DNA of 57,062 nt, from NCBI GenBank assembly GCA_019359035.1, contig JAHHIC010000098.1, positions 1-57,062 of the forward strand, written 5' to 3'. How positions within the stretch are numbered: position 1 is the stretch's first letter; every line of letters begins with the position of its first letter. This document shows positions 9,234 to 17,315 of this stretch, piece after piece. The notes under the pieces are model-generated. The model was not told the DNA's origin, did not search any database, and saw only the letters and a list, made by a program, of their open reading frames with translations. The position numbers and the translations under genes are program-made. This DNA is from Scytonematopsis contorta HA4267-MV1. Its GTDB lineage: Bacteria; Cyanobacteriota; Cyanobacteriia; Cyanobacteriales; Nostocaceae.

Positions 9234-10154
9234 CTAATTTATAACTCTATTTTTACGCAGAACAGTTTCCCCAGCGATTCTACGACGGTTCTGGTCTAAG
9301 TCTGTACAGCGTTCCTTCCACTCCTTAGAGTTAACTGCTAGACCTGCCAAATTTGATTTAAATGGCTCGAAGTTACGACAAATATGATATAAACCATTAG
9401 CTTTTAATTCAAAAGAGTCAACTCTTGCTTTACGGATTGCATCATCAGTTGATTTACCAGATTTTAAATTATTAGCATATAATCCTGGAAAATTATCTGA
9501 CACAAAAGGACTTCCCTGGTTCCACAAATCAACTGCATTCCAATAAGCTTTAAGGTGGTCATTTGGGTTTAATCCTTGTTGTAAAAATAATCGTGTTAAA
9601 CGTGAAAGTCTTGATTTTATTCGCTTCAAACATCCCTGGTTAGCCCCATTAATATCACCTGGAGCAGTCCTACCAAAATCAGAACAAAAACCCTGATTTC
9701 TGACTCTTCTTCTTCCCAAAGTAGCAGGGTCTGTGTGACCGTTAATTAATGCTGTTTCGCGTCCTTCTTCATCTTTTGTCCCTTCTGCAAGTGCAATTCC
9801 TAAGTTACCAGGAGATTTTATTTCTGCAAATAAATCTTTAGCGCGGGTAGGTGTCTTATCAAAATAAGGTAAATTATCTTGTGCTTTATTGATACCCAAA
9901 TTCACAATTGAATATCCTAAAACACCAAGAGAAATCAAACCAACATTAGCAGGAGATAAACCTAGCTTGTGATGTCTAGGAGAATAAGATATCAACCCAA
10001 ATATCCCACCTGCAAGCGCACTAAACTGCCAGCCAGAACTTGATTGTAAAATATTTTTTTGGTAACAAGCAGTATCAATTCCGCAAGTGGTAGAGCCTAC
10101 AATCATACCCACAACTGCCCCTATTAAACCTCCTTTTAAAATATAAATAAACAT
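9234..10154 (-). CDS. Membrane-anchored lysozyme-like (VirB1-type) peptidoglycan hydrolase, putative
   Basis: This 306-aa protein begins with three hydrophobic segments (residues about 3-22, 40-58, 68-88). The rest is soluble and begins with a lysozyme-like helix: LGIALAEGT, with E124 the likely catalytic acid, then a GHTDPA turn resembling the active-site region of cyanobacterial lysozyme-like domains. Such enzymes cut the cell wall locally so that a transfer or secretion apparatus can be built. Its ATG overlaps the stop of the gene upstream (TAATG) with GAGGAT as RBS. The hydrolase call is a family resemblance, not proven. Confidence 0.55.
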   Translation of the reverse strand: MFIYILKGGLIGAVVGMIVGSTTCGIDTACYQKNILQSSSGWQFSALAGGIFGLISYSPRHHKLGLSPANVGLISLGVLGYSIVNLGINKAQDNLPYFDKTPTRAKDLFAEIKSPGNLGIALAEGTKDEEGRETALINGHTDPATLGRRRVRNQGFCSDFGRTAPGDINGANQGCLKRIKSRLSRLTRLFLQQGLNPNDHLKAYWNAVDLWNQGSPFVSDNFPGLYANNLKSGKSTDDAIRKARVDSFELKANGLYHICRNFEPFKSNLAGLAVNSKEWKERCTDLDQNRRRIAGETVLRKNRVIN

Positions 10155-10990
10155 TACAAATCCTCAACACTAATAATAGTCGTAGGGAACAGGAAATCAG
10201 GATTAGCTTTATAACGACGGTCACTTTCTGCTAGCCGCACAAATTCTTCTTGCTTGGATGGGTCAGGAACTACCAAACAACCCCAGCTAGCATCATCGAC
10301 AAACTTTTGACCGTATCCGTGATGCTGATTAGTACCGATATTTCCGCTTTGAATTGGGGAAAGAGCCAAACCTGATATGTCACCCCTGGAATTTTGGTAA
10401 CGCCGAAATTTCACTGGAGCAGCTTGAACTAAGGCACGCTGTGGAGAACGGGAACCACCTATTCCTACATGCGTTCCCACACGCCATGCAAAGTACTGTC
10501 CGTCTTCCACGAACACTGCTTTAGCAGACCGAATGCGAGGAAGTCCTGGTTTAACTGTAGCGACACTCTGATAAATTATTTGCGGCTTTCCCGATTGGTC
10601 GTACTGGAAAACTAACCTGGCATCTGACCATTCGTTAATCCTTCCACCACTGGGACTACCATCTGGTTTGCCATTACGCAAATAAATAATGTTTATTTCG
10701 CCAGGATTGGTAGTTACCTGATACCCTTTACGCTTCATAGCTGAAACCAATCTATCAGCCAAATTTGAAGAATAAACAGTATTACCAACCACATTCTGTA
10801 ACCCTCGAACCATTGGTTGTTGGTCTATCCAATTGCTGACAGGAACAATCACCATACAAGCAACCAAAACCGTAGTAGCTATTGCATATTTCCAATCAGT
10901 ATTATTTCTAGCACTCCCTCGATAGTCCAAAACTGAATTATCTTTTAGTAAGGTATCAGGTTTGCCGTCGAACTCAATTTTCAGTCTCAC
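10154..10990 (-). CDS. Membrane-anchored protein with HHG...SxGC (YkuD/phage-lysin-like) motif
   Basis: This 278-aa protein starts at GTG inside the previous gene's end. One transmembrane segment lies at residues about 33-54, so the body is probably periplasmic. Near the C-terminus HHGYG (His 223/224) is followed by ASWGC (Ser235, Cys238). The spacing and SxGC signature recall L,D-transpeptidase-like and phage wall-lytic domains that use a Cys nucleophile. With the lysozyme-like neighbour, a peptidoglycan-modifying role in transfer is plausible. The motif could also be coincidental; the fold is not established. Confidence 0.5.
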   Translation of the reverse strand: MRLKIEFDGKPDTLLKDNSVLDYRGSARNNTDWKYAIATTVLVACMVIVPVSNWIDQQPMVRGLQNVVGNTVYSSNLADRLVSAMKRKGYQVTTNPGEINIIYLRNGKPDGSPSGGRINEWSDARLVFQYDQSGKPQIIYQSVATVKPGLPRIRSAKAVFVEDGQYFAWRVGTHVGIGGSRSPQRALVQAAPVKFRRYQNSRGDISGLALSPIQSGNIGTNQHHGYGQKFVDDASWGCLVVPDPSKQEEFVRLAESDRRYKANPDFLFPTTIISVEDL

Positions 10991-11303
10991 TTACCCCACT
11001 CCCAGACTTACACTCGAACATACCTTGAGCTGCTAATATTCGCTCAAAAGAATTGGACGGTTGGCAACTTACAGAATCAGAACTAGAACTAGTATTGGGT
11101 GAAGAAACAGACCGAATTTCAGCCTGTTCCCGAGGTGGCACAACTTCTTGGGTAGAAGGTTTATTACTTGACTCTGTTGATGCAAAATTTTGAAGTATCC
11201 CGAAAAATCCACTCTTTGCATCATAGAAACGTAAGTATCCAGGTTGCATCAACTTTAACAGCCAGATAACAAATACAACCCAAAAAGTTAAGCGACACAC
11301 CAT
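10974..11303 (-). CDS. Small single-pass membrane protein of transfer-type operon
   Basis: I prefer the ATG at 11303, 2 bases after the upstream stop, over a TTG at 11339 (109 aa rather than 121). An N-terminal membrane segment (LTFWVVFVIWLLKLM) is followed by a Ser/Pro/Glu-rich low-complexity region (SVSSPNTSSSSDSVS) and two Cys near the end. It is probably anchored with a flexible periplasmic part. No family recognised. Overlap with the next gene supports co-translation. Confidence 0.55.
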   Translation of the reverse strand: MVCRLTFWVVFVIWLLKLMQPGYLRFYDAKSGFFGILQNFASTESSNKPSTQEVVPPREQAEIRSVSSPNTSSSSDSVSCQPSNSFERILAAQGMFECKSGSGVSETEN

Positions 11304-11307
11304 AGTA

Positions 11308-11835
11308 TTACTCGATTGTGTTGACAACTGGAGCGACAAAATTAGGCAATTCCCTCGGAACTACTTCTATTTTTTTACCAGATGCATAGCCTGGTCCTTG
11401 ATAACTTCCATTCAGTAGAAAATTTACTAACATTACCAATAACCAGAAACTAACTGCACCAACACCAATTGGAGTTTTGATTACGTCTGAGACAAAGTAA
11501 ACTGGATACCACAAAAACCTCCAAGTATTCTGCGGGTGCAACCTGTGCGCTTTCCACACATTAGTGTATGGAATATTAATTTCAGGCACATTAGTTTTGA
11601 TTGACACAGGAGACTGGACAAAATAAACTGTAGTTGGTTGAGTTACTACCTGGTCAGTATAAGCCTGTAGGGATTGCGGCTGAACTACAGTAGGTTGAAT
11701 TGCAGTACCAGATTGGCTATTTGCTAGCATTTGACGCAATCTATCCATTGGTACCATCGCACCACTTTGAGAAAAATCAACATCAATAGGTTGATTAAAC
11801 CCATTACCATTACCATTATTTCTTTTATTGCTCAT
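11308..11835 (-). CDS. Single-pass membrane protein of transfer-type operon
   Basis: The start is the ATG at 11835 with a GGAGG RBS 5 bases upstream; the ATG at 11847 overlaps that RBS region and is less likely. The first 120 residues are hydrophilic and Gln/Asn-rich. One hydrophobic segment (GVGAVSFWLLVMLVNFLL) lies about residues 135-152, followed by a short tail. This is a type II or tail-anchor-like layout. The function is unknown; position next to other small membrane proteins suggests a structural role in an envelope complex. Confidence 0.6.
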   Translation of the reverse strand: MSNKRNNGNGNGFNQPIDVDFSQSGAMVPMDRLRQMLANSQSGTAIQPTVVQPQSLQAYTDQVVTQPTTVYFVQSPVSIKTNVPEINIPYTNVWKAHRLHPQNTWRFLWYPVYFVSDVIKTPIGVGAVSFWLLVMLVNFLLNGSYQGPGYASGKKIEVVPRELPNFVAPVVNTIE

Positions 11836-11849
11836 TTGAACCTCCATTT

Positions 11850-12338
11850 TTAACTATCATCGGATTTCTCCCAAGGGTCTTCTGACAGCAAATTCCTAAA
11901 TTCTTCAGGAGATAATTTATCTGTAGAAACCGTACCATCAGCAGTAGGACGGATAAAGGGAATTACGTTAGTCACAACCGAATTAGGCTGAATTAAATTA
12001 GGTTGCACAGTTTTTTGTTGTATTGAAGAAGATGGGGGGACCTCGGACGTACCAGAATTTGGTTGAGCGCAATTTTCCTCGGACTCAAGAACTATGTTGT
12101 TATAATCATTAATCCCAGATACGAAAAAAGCTATCATTCCCACAAAAAATACAACAGCACAAGTTGCATTCAAAGGTTTTGTTGGGGAGCTAACTACCGA
12201 AACAGTAGCGCGAGAACTATTTTCATAAGGTATGGGAACGTAATTACGCCAAAATAAAGCAAGAAAATTCCATCCAAATAACATCAGACAAATGAGAGCA
12301 GCAAAATATTTAGCATACATTGACTGTTCCTTGTTCAA
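11850..12338 (-). CDS. Two-pass membrane protein of transfer-type operon
   Basis: Two hydrophobic segments (FAALICLMLFGWNFLALFW and CAVVFFVGMIAFFVSG) occupy the first half. The second half is hydrophilic with Pro/Ser/Asn and an acidic end. The start may be a TTG overlapping the previous stop (12338) or the ATG at 12320 with AAGGA 7 bases upstream; the latter looks better. No family recognised. Confidence 0.6.
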   Translation of the reverse strand: MNKEQSMYAKYFAALICLMLFGWNFLALFWRNYVPIPYENSSRATVSVVSSPTKPLNATCAVVFFVGMIAFFVSGINDYNNIVLESEENCAQPNSGTSEVPPSSSIQQKTVQPNLIQPNSVVTNVIPFIRPTADGTVSTDKLSPEEFRNLLSEDPWEKSDDS

Positions 12339-13183
12339 TCTTTACCACCCCCTCTATTAGTTTTTTGCTTGCCTGAAAATGGTTTATCAGTTAGTACTGG
12401 CTCCATTTTTTTAAGTCTTTTGTTAGTCTCCTCTCGATTTACACTATCCAAAATAGTATTAATATTATTTAGTTGGTCAAGGGGGTCTTCATAACCTTGA
12501 GCTTCTAAAACCGCACCCAACCTAACTAAATATTCTTGCTGTACATTTCTAAGCTGTGACAACATCTGTGACGGGTTAAATCTAGGATTACTATCCAAAT
12601 TCGTTGCCAAATCTATCGCTTCAAACTTATTCAATGACAAATTAATAAAGGCAGCCCTCGATAAACTTTGCTCTTCTGTGGAACCATCACTCCTTAAGGT
12701 TTTCAAAATATATCTTGTATTACCAGAAGATGCTTCAGTCATCTCCTGATAAGTCTTAAGTAAAGTCAATTGCAATGCGGGTATCATGTTCATGCGATAC
12801 ATTTTAATATTATGAGGATTATCAATTTCAGATTGCAGTGATTGACGAATTTCTTGTGCCCAACCAGCAGCGGATTCTTGCCTCCAACCAACTTGGTTTG
12901 ACTGACCACCATAAGTTGCATTACGCAAAACTCCCAAATTGTAATCTGTTCGCGATAATTTTTCTAAATATGCTTTGCGAACCTCTTGTAAATTAGCTTT
13001 TGCAGCAATTTCTTTTGCACTTTCAGCAGATACAAACTCGGATGGTATACGTTGTTTAGAAGCAACAATTAAAGCCATTCCACATACACATAATACAGTT
13101 ACCCCACCAATACATGCTGCTGTCAGCCCGACTGGGATTTGTTTGCTGTTTCTTAGTTTTGGAGACGCTCGACGTTGAAACAT
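12335..13183 (-). CDS. Single-pass membrane protein with helical periplasmic body
   Basis: The chosen start is the ATG at 13183 with GAGGAG 8 bases upstream; a GTG at 13192 overlaps that RBS. A positively charged N-terminus (QRRASPKLRN) precedes a transmembrane segment (GVTVLCVCGMALIVAS). The remaining 240 residues are soluble, helical and rich in Gln/Asn/Leu, with possible coiled-coil stretches. This topology resembles bitopic scaffold proteins of secretion and conjugation channels, but there is no sequence match I can name. Confidence 0.6.
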   Translation of the reverse strand: MFQRRASPKLRNSKQIPVGLTAACIGGVTVLCVCGMALIVASKQRIPSEFVSAESAKEIAAKANLQEVRKAYLEKLSRTDYNLGVLRNATYGGQSNQVGWRQESAAGWAQEIRQSLQSEIDNPHNIKMYRMNMIPALQLTLLKTYQEMTEASSGNTRYILKTLRSDGSTEEQSLSRAAFINLSLNKFEAIDLATNLDSNPRFNPSQMLSQLRNVQQEYLVRLGAVLEAQGYEDPLDQLNNINTILDSVNREETNKRLKKMEPVLTDKPFSGKQKTNRGGGKD

Positions 13184-13185
13184 CC

Positions 13186-13401
13186 CTACCACTCCTCGAC
13201 AATATAGATATCAGCCCGGGTTAAAAGCGCACGAATCGCTGCAATTCCTACTCCTCCTACCAACACTCCGCCCAATAATAAGACAGGATGGAAAGCTAGT
13301 GTAGCTCCCACACCCATGATGCTGCCGACAGTTCCACTCACCCCCAAATTTATTGCTAGTCCACCCAGCGCATTACCTAAAAATTCAGTTATCGATGCCA
13401 T
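13186..13401 (-). CDS. Tiny glycine-rich membrane protein
   Basis: This 71-aa protein is almost wholly hydrophobic. It has glycine-rich stretches (GNALGGLAINLGVSGTVGS and LLLGGVLVGGVGIAAIRALL) that look like two helices with close-packing glycines. It overlaps its upstream neighbour by 17 bases. Small two-helix proteins of this kind resemble pilin-like (VirB2/TrbC-type) subunits or pore/holin-like components, but similarity is only in character. Confidence 0.55.
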   Translation of the reverse strand: MASITEFLGNALGGLAINLGVSGTVGSIMGVGATLAFHPVLLLGGVLVGGVGIAAIRALLTRADIYIVEEW

Positions 13402-13609
13402 GATTACCGTCCCTGGTTCTACTAAGTTTCCTGGAAATAATCAAAACTGCTGCTAACAATCCAATCAAAGTTCCAAACATGCCCCAGCTAATTAAGGGGG
13501 TTATATTACTAACTTCCACTTTTTCGCTATTTGGCGGCTGGGCTACCCACCAACCAATCAATAATCCAGAGCAAGAAAAATAGCTCTGAACGCCAGCCGC
13601 TATAAACAT
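13385..13609 (-). CDS. Tiny two-pass membrane protein
   Basis: This 74-aa protein has two hydrophobic segments (FIAAGVQSYFSCSGLLIGWWV and WGMFGTLIGLLAAVLII), with a polar loop between and a basic end. It has the same size class as its downstream neighbour, with which it overlaps, so the pair may be co-inserted. No obvious RBS; translation may be coupled to the gene ending at 13627. Function unknown. Confidence 0.5.
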   Translation of the reverse strand: MFIAAGVQSYFSCSGLLIGWWVAQPPNSEKVEVSNITPLISWGMFGTLIGLLAAVLIISRKLSRTRDGNHGIDN

Positions 13610-13626
13610 AGAGTTGCCAAGCGATT

Positions 13627-14160
13627 TTATTGCTGCGTCTCGCGAGAATCTGTATCTGAGAGTGGTAATTCTTGCTTCGTCACTGAGATTAATTCGCTTG
13701 GTGATTGCGCGGTCAAAACTTTTTGGTTGTTCACAGGGGGAAGAGATAATACCGCTACTTGCTGGTTGCCAGAACGGCGAATCATCCCAAAAAAATCATC
13801 ATTACTCTCAACAGTTTCGTTGACATCACCGGATTCATGCATCTCAGCAATTAAATCCTGAGTGCTTAAATTGTGACATCGACTTAGTTCAACCTTATAG
13901 AATTGACGAGCGTTCAAACTGGCAAATCTTGCGTTACGTCGCAAAGCGCTTAAATACTCTAATTCCCCTTCAGTCGTAGCATTTAAGCCAGCTACAGAAT
14001 CTTGATTACTTGCATCTTGTTGCTGCTGAATAAACTGCTGAATGCGCGGGTCATCTTCATCTATTTGTACCGAAGCATTTTTAGCTCCCAAAAAAGCCAC
14101 TAGTTCTTCAGAATTCAGACCGCGCTCTTTGGCAATCATTCTAATATAATTTTTCGCCAT
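13627..14160 (-). CDS. Unknown cytosolic protein, second gene of operon
   Basis: This 177-aa protein starts at ATG behind TAGGAG. The first 30 residues look like a short HTH or helical hairpin (MIAKERGLNSEELVAFLG). A Gln-rich stretch (IQQFIQQQQDASNQ) and a Ser/Thr/Gln-rich tail follow, with no membrane segment. It could be an adaptor or regulator at the head of the transfer-type operon; no family recognised. Confidence 0.55.
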   Translation of the reverse strand: MAKNYIRMIAKERGLNSEELVAFLGAKNASVQIDEDDPRIQQFIQQQQDASNQDSVAGLNATTEGELEYLSALRRNARFASLNARQFYKVELSRCHNLSTQDLIAEMHESGDVNETVESNDDFFGMIRRSGNQQVAVLSLPPVNNQKVLTAQSPSELISVTKQELPLSDTDSRETQQ

Positions 14161-14168
14161 TTTTACTC

Positions 14169-14549
14169 CTAATTTCCAAATATTTCTATGCCATATTTCT
14201 CTCTTCTTTGATAAAGAAAATCCTCGTAAGTAGTGCCAAATTTATTGGCAAGATATTCATCTAAGGTTATCCCTTTATCAAGAATATAGGTTCCGTACAT
14301 TTCTTTCCCCATCATCAATCCCCAAAACTTACCACGTTTTTCACGGGGAATATGAGCCGCTACATAAAACCTATCTAATTCTTTAACCTCCTCTACATCA
14401 AAAAAGTGTTTATTACGTACGGTAGACAAACCAAGAAAGAGTCTCCAATCATGAAGAGTTTTTTGTGTGACGTTATACCTTCTTGTCAGAAACAGCAAGT
14501 TGTTTTCGACTACGACTAACTTCCTTTTTCTCCTCTCCGAAAAACGCAT
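14169..14549 (-). CDS. Putative HTH regulator, first gene of the transfer-type operon
   Basis: This 126-aa basic protein opens with SERRKRKL. It then has an HTH-like segment (YNVTQKTLHDWRLFLGLS, residues about 24-41) and a second helical half. It lies directly downstream of a non-coding region with nested inverted repeats, so autoregulation of the long minus-strand operon is plausible. No clear RBS precedes its ATG, suggesting a short or leaderless mRNA. The HTH call is from pattern only. Confidence 0.55.
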   Translation of the reverse strand: MRFSERRKRKLVVVENNLLFLTRRYNVTQKTLHDWRLFLGLSTVRNKHFFDVEEVKELDRFYVAAHIPREKRGKFWGLMMGKEMYGTYILDKGITLDEYLANKFGTTYEDFLYQRREKYGIEIFGN

Positions 14550-14758
14550 GTTTAGTTAGGGTCTATGTTATTCGATTACTTGCCCAATAATACACACAAT
14601 TGCAAGCCTCTTGCCATAAACCCAAAAGTAATTAGAATGAAAACAACTTCTGTAACTCTTATATAGCAAGACTCTCAGCCACTAAAAAATTTTAAAAAAA
14701 CCTACCGAATTCCTACTTTTCAAGAATTTTCTAGAAAAACCTACATCTAACCATGAAA

Positions 14759-14787
14759 TCAAGAAAAGTCTTGAAATCCTACAAGAC
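14759..14787. promoter_or_regulatory. Overlapping inverted repeats upstream of the transfer-type operon (operator candidate)
   Basis: TCAAGA/TCTTGA (14759-14774, 4-nt spacer) and GTCTTG/CAAGAC (14768-14787, 8-nt spacer) share the middle arm, giving two competing palindromes. Nearby, AAAAACCTAC occurs twice (about 14695-14705 and 14734-14743). The 14550-14896 stretch has no gene on the minus strand; it is a likely regulatory or origin-like region. Confidence 0.4.
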
Positions 14788-14896
14788 AACTTGAATTTTC
14801 TTTGATAAATATCACGTAAGTATAATTAGTGTAAATAGCAACCTGTATTTAGCAATTAGAAATTATGATTTTTGATAAAAAAACGGCTAGGAAAAT

Positions 14897-14919
14897 AAAA
14901 AAAAGTGGAGAAACTCCAC
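14897..14919 (-). terminator. Rho-independent terminator of the 15029-15901 gene
   Basis: Read on the minus strand, GTGGAG-TTT-CTCCAC is followed by eight Ts. It lies about 110 bases after the stop at 15029, and separates that transcript from the transfer-type operon starting at 14549. Confidence 0.8.
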
Positions 14920-14945
14920 CTGAAAATTTATATAGAGAGTTATTG

Positions 14946-14982
14946 GGGAAAGGCAGATGGCAGAGGGCAGAAGGGAGAAATA
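14946..14982. repeat. GGCAGAGGGCAGAG element, half copy
   Basis: GGCAGATGGCAGAGGGCAGA followed by AGGGAGAAATAAG matches the left arm of the element at 1383. The right arm is missing. It runs into a 43-codon plus-strand frame (14865-14996) that I do not trust as a gene. Confidence 0.6.
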
Positions 14983-15028
14983 AGTTAACAAGGTAATTAG
15001 AAATAAATATAAAGTTGGATAACCGCAC

Positions 15029-15901
15029 TTATAAAGTATCTGTTTCAGCCTCGTTTAAAGTTGATAAAATCTCCTCCGTTCCGTGAATCATGTAATAAAT
15101 TCTATATAATTGTCGAGTCCTAACTTTGTATTTATTAGCTATAAAAACCATCTCTTCTTCAGATGGAAGAGACTCCAAATTTATTAAATATTCTAGTAAT
15201 TCATCAGAAGAATTATTATTATAAGTTTTGAGAGAATTATCGGGTTTAATATATTTATCAAGCCATTCCTGAATTTCTAACCCTGAAGGTTCTGGAACAC
15301 CACGTTCTACTAAATTTGCAACCAAGTTACGATAACTAAAATAAATATAAAATAGTTGATTAATGAATAAATTTAAATCATTTTTGTTGTCTATTTTAAT
15401 AGTGGCATCTTTAGAGCTAATAATCTCTGTTAAATAATCAAAAACATTAGTCTCAAAACTCACTTGCTCTCCAACCTGAGTTTGTCCTACTGTATTATAA
15501 GTGCCTGATTCAATTAAAGTTGAAAACCAATTATTTACATTTTTTGAATTGGGTACTGGTAAATTCATAGAAACAGCTAGCTCCTTAATTTTAGCCCCAA
15601 CAATTACATCATCAACCTGTCCTTCTGACCAGGGTAACATCGCTAAAAAATTATCAAACTCGTCAGGTTCGGGTAAATTAATCTGATTGCTTTGCAAATA
15701 ATGCAAGAATAAAACTGCAAATTCTACCAAATTTCGCAGCCTTCTATTTTCAGCATTTCTTTTACGCCAACCCGTGTACATGGAAGATTCCCACGAGTCT
15801 GGGAGTGTGGCTAAGAATTGCTGTAGTCTCTCGTCTAGTGGTAAACGAGCATATGCGTATTTTTCTTTCTCTTTGTTTTCATCCATCTCACCAGTGTACA
15901 A
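15029..15901 (-). CDS. Unknown acidic plasmid protein
   Basis: This 290-aa, Glu/Asp/Asn-rich protein has no membrane segment and no recognised motif. The track start is TTG (15901); the ATG at 15886 is an alternative. The first 80 residues are charged and helical (ERLQQFLATLPDSWES). The C-terminus ends in a helix with RTRQLYRIYYMIHG, perhaps HTH-like. It has its own terminator and lies divergently from the repeated-domain gene at 16158. Confidence 0.55.
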   Translation of the reverse strand: MYTGEMDENKEKEKYAYARLPLDERLQQFLATLPDSWESSMYTGWRKRNAENRRLRNLVEFAVLFLHYLQSNQINLPEPDEFDNFLAMLPWSEGQVDDVIVGAKIKELAVSMNLPVPNSKNVNNWFSTLIESGTYNTVGQTQVGEQVSFETNVFDYLTEIISSKDATIKIDNKNDLNLFINQLFYIYFSYRNLVANLVERGVPEPSGLEIQEWLDKYIKPDNSLKTYNNNSSDELLEYLINLESLPSEEEMVFIANKYKVRTRQLYRIYYMIHGTEEILSTLNEAETDTL

Positions 15902-16157
15902 CTTCCGCGATTTACAATACTTTTCAGAATAAACATCGTTTTATTTAAAATAAAAACTCTAAATATGTCTTTTTAACGTAAAGTAGAATATTTTTATATA
16001 AAGTTATATTAAGTGATTTAAAACATAATCGATTCTGGTGTATTGTTATTGATATAAGTTCGGGGAAGCAGTAGATTTTGACTTCTGATGAATGCCAAAA
16101 CGTCCAAATTTACATTATTTTACGCAGCAGCACTCCGAAGAATTGTAAGGAGATAAG

Positions 16158-16760
16158 GTGATGGGGAAAATACAAATAAACACAATTGAAAACATCCAAC
16201 CAATAGATGCAAAGCAATTTATCCGTTTAGTAACTGCCGCAAGCCAAGGCATATCCGTAGAATCTGTAAAAAAACAAGAGCAAGAACCATCTCGTAAATA
16301 TATGCGGGATGGCGTCACGATTCTCTCTCAAGCACTAGCTATAGACAAAAAAACTGTCTATGGTTGGGGTGACAATATTAATTACGTGGGAATGCCAGGT
16401 CATCATAAATTGGCGTTAGGCTACGCGAAAGCTGCAAACGTCCATAATAATTTTGCAGTGTCAATCATGGAAGAACTCTACTCAGCTCCAGAAATATCTG
16501 GTGGTGAATTCCTGGAAGAACTTTTTGGTTTGTCATCTCTATCAAAAAGACAATGTTTGAAAGCAGCTTCACGACCAGATTTTCGATTTCAATGTAAAAA
16601 AATTCTCGCTCATGTTCTGCAAATCAATGAGCGAACGGTTGATGCATGGGGGAGCGACATGTACTTTGAAGCTATGCCAGAAAAGTATGGAATAATTCTC
16701 GGCTATGCATTGATAGCTGTGAAATCTCCAATAATAGCCGAGTTTAATGGTGTAGCTTAG
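16158..16760 (+). CDS. Protein with two internal copies of an HTH-like unit
   Basis: This 200-aa protein follows the RBS AAGGAGAT; start is GTG (16158) or the adjacent ATG (16161). Two repeat units are seen at residues 53-93 and 148-188. They share the core TVYGWGDNINYVGMP versus TVDAWGSDMYFEAMP, each followed by a helix ending LALGYAKAA or IILGYALIA. The unit looks like a phage-repressor-type HTH (QALAIDKKTVYGWG). Duplicated DNA-binding units would suit a regulator of plasmid copy or transfer. Function otherwise unknown. Confidence 0.6.
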   Translation: MMGKIQINTIENIQPIDAKQFIRLVTAASQGISVESVKKQEQEPSRKYMRDGVTILSQALAIDKKTVYGWGDNINYVGMPGHHKLALGYAKAANVHNNFAVSIMEELYSAPEISGGEFLEELFGLSSLSKRQCLKAASRPDFRFQCKKILAHVLQINERTVDAWGSDMYFEAMPEKYGIILGYALIAVKSPIIAEFNGVA

Positions 16761-16784
16761 TTCAATACAATGATTCAAACTTAT

Positions 16785-17114
16785 TTAATTAAGTGCCTCG
16801 GCAATTTCTTTGCCCAGACGAGCCAAAGTTTTTTCTCGTACAAATTCTGCTGCTGCTCTTGCACTTTCGGCAAGTATAGTATCTGTGTTCGGAGTAAGCT
16901 TCAATGCTCCACCGAGGTAACCTAAAGATTTACAATAATTGTCAGAAAGGTTAGTTGCTGCTAAACGTTTCACAACTTGATAATTACCTTGCTGGAAAGC
17001 TTCATAAGCGAGTGTATGTAAATCATTTTCTGGACTTCCCAGAGTTTCAATAATGGCTTTAACCGCTAGATTTACCTGGTCTAGAGTAGGTTCTTTTGTT
17101 TGTATTGCTTGCAT
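16785..17114 (-). CDS. Unknown small helical protein
   Basis: This 109-aa, all-helical, alanine-rich protein has no signal peptide or motif. It is convergent with the HTH-repeat gene, with only 24 bases between the stops. The C-terminal half (ILAESARAAAEFVREKTLAR) may form a coiled coil. No function assigned. Confidence 0.5.
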   Translation of the reverse strand: MQAIQTKEPTLDQVNLAVKAIIETLGSPENDLHTLAYEAFQQGNYQVVKRLAATNLSDNYCKSLGYLGGALKLTPNTDTILAESARAAAEFVREKTLARLGKEIAEALN

Positions 17115-17315
17115 AATTACACCCGATTATCAAAGTTTTTGACTTCTATTTAAGGACTATATAGAATAGCCCCAAATCTTTTTTGCTGACAAATGGAGAC
17201 AAACTCGACAGCGGTATTTCTGTTGTAGTATGCTCTAACTTTCAACAATACCAAGTTTTGCGCTCCAAGGTTTATTCAGATAAAATACCTCAAAGCAAAT
17301 CTTTCTAGAGTCAAA

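Noticed and set aside
14865-14996. 43-aa plus-strand frame with a TATAAT at 14821
   Set aside because: Half of it is the GGCAGAG repeat, and it overlaps the minus-strand terminator; no RBS.
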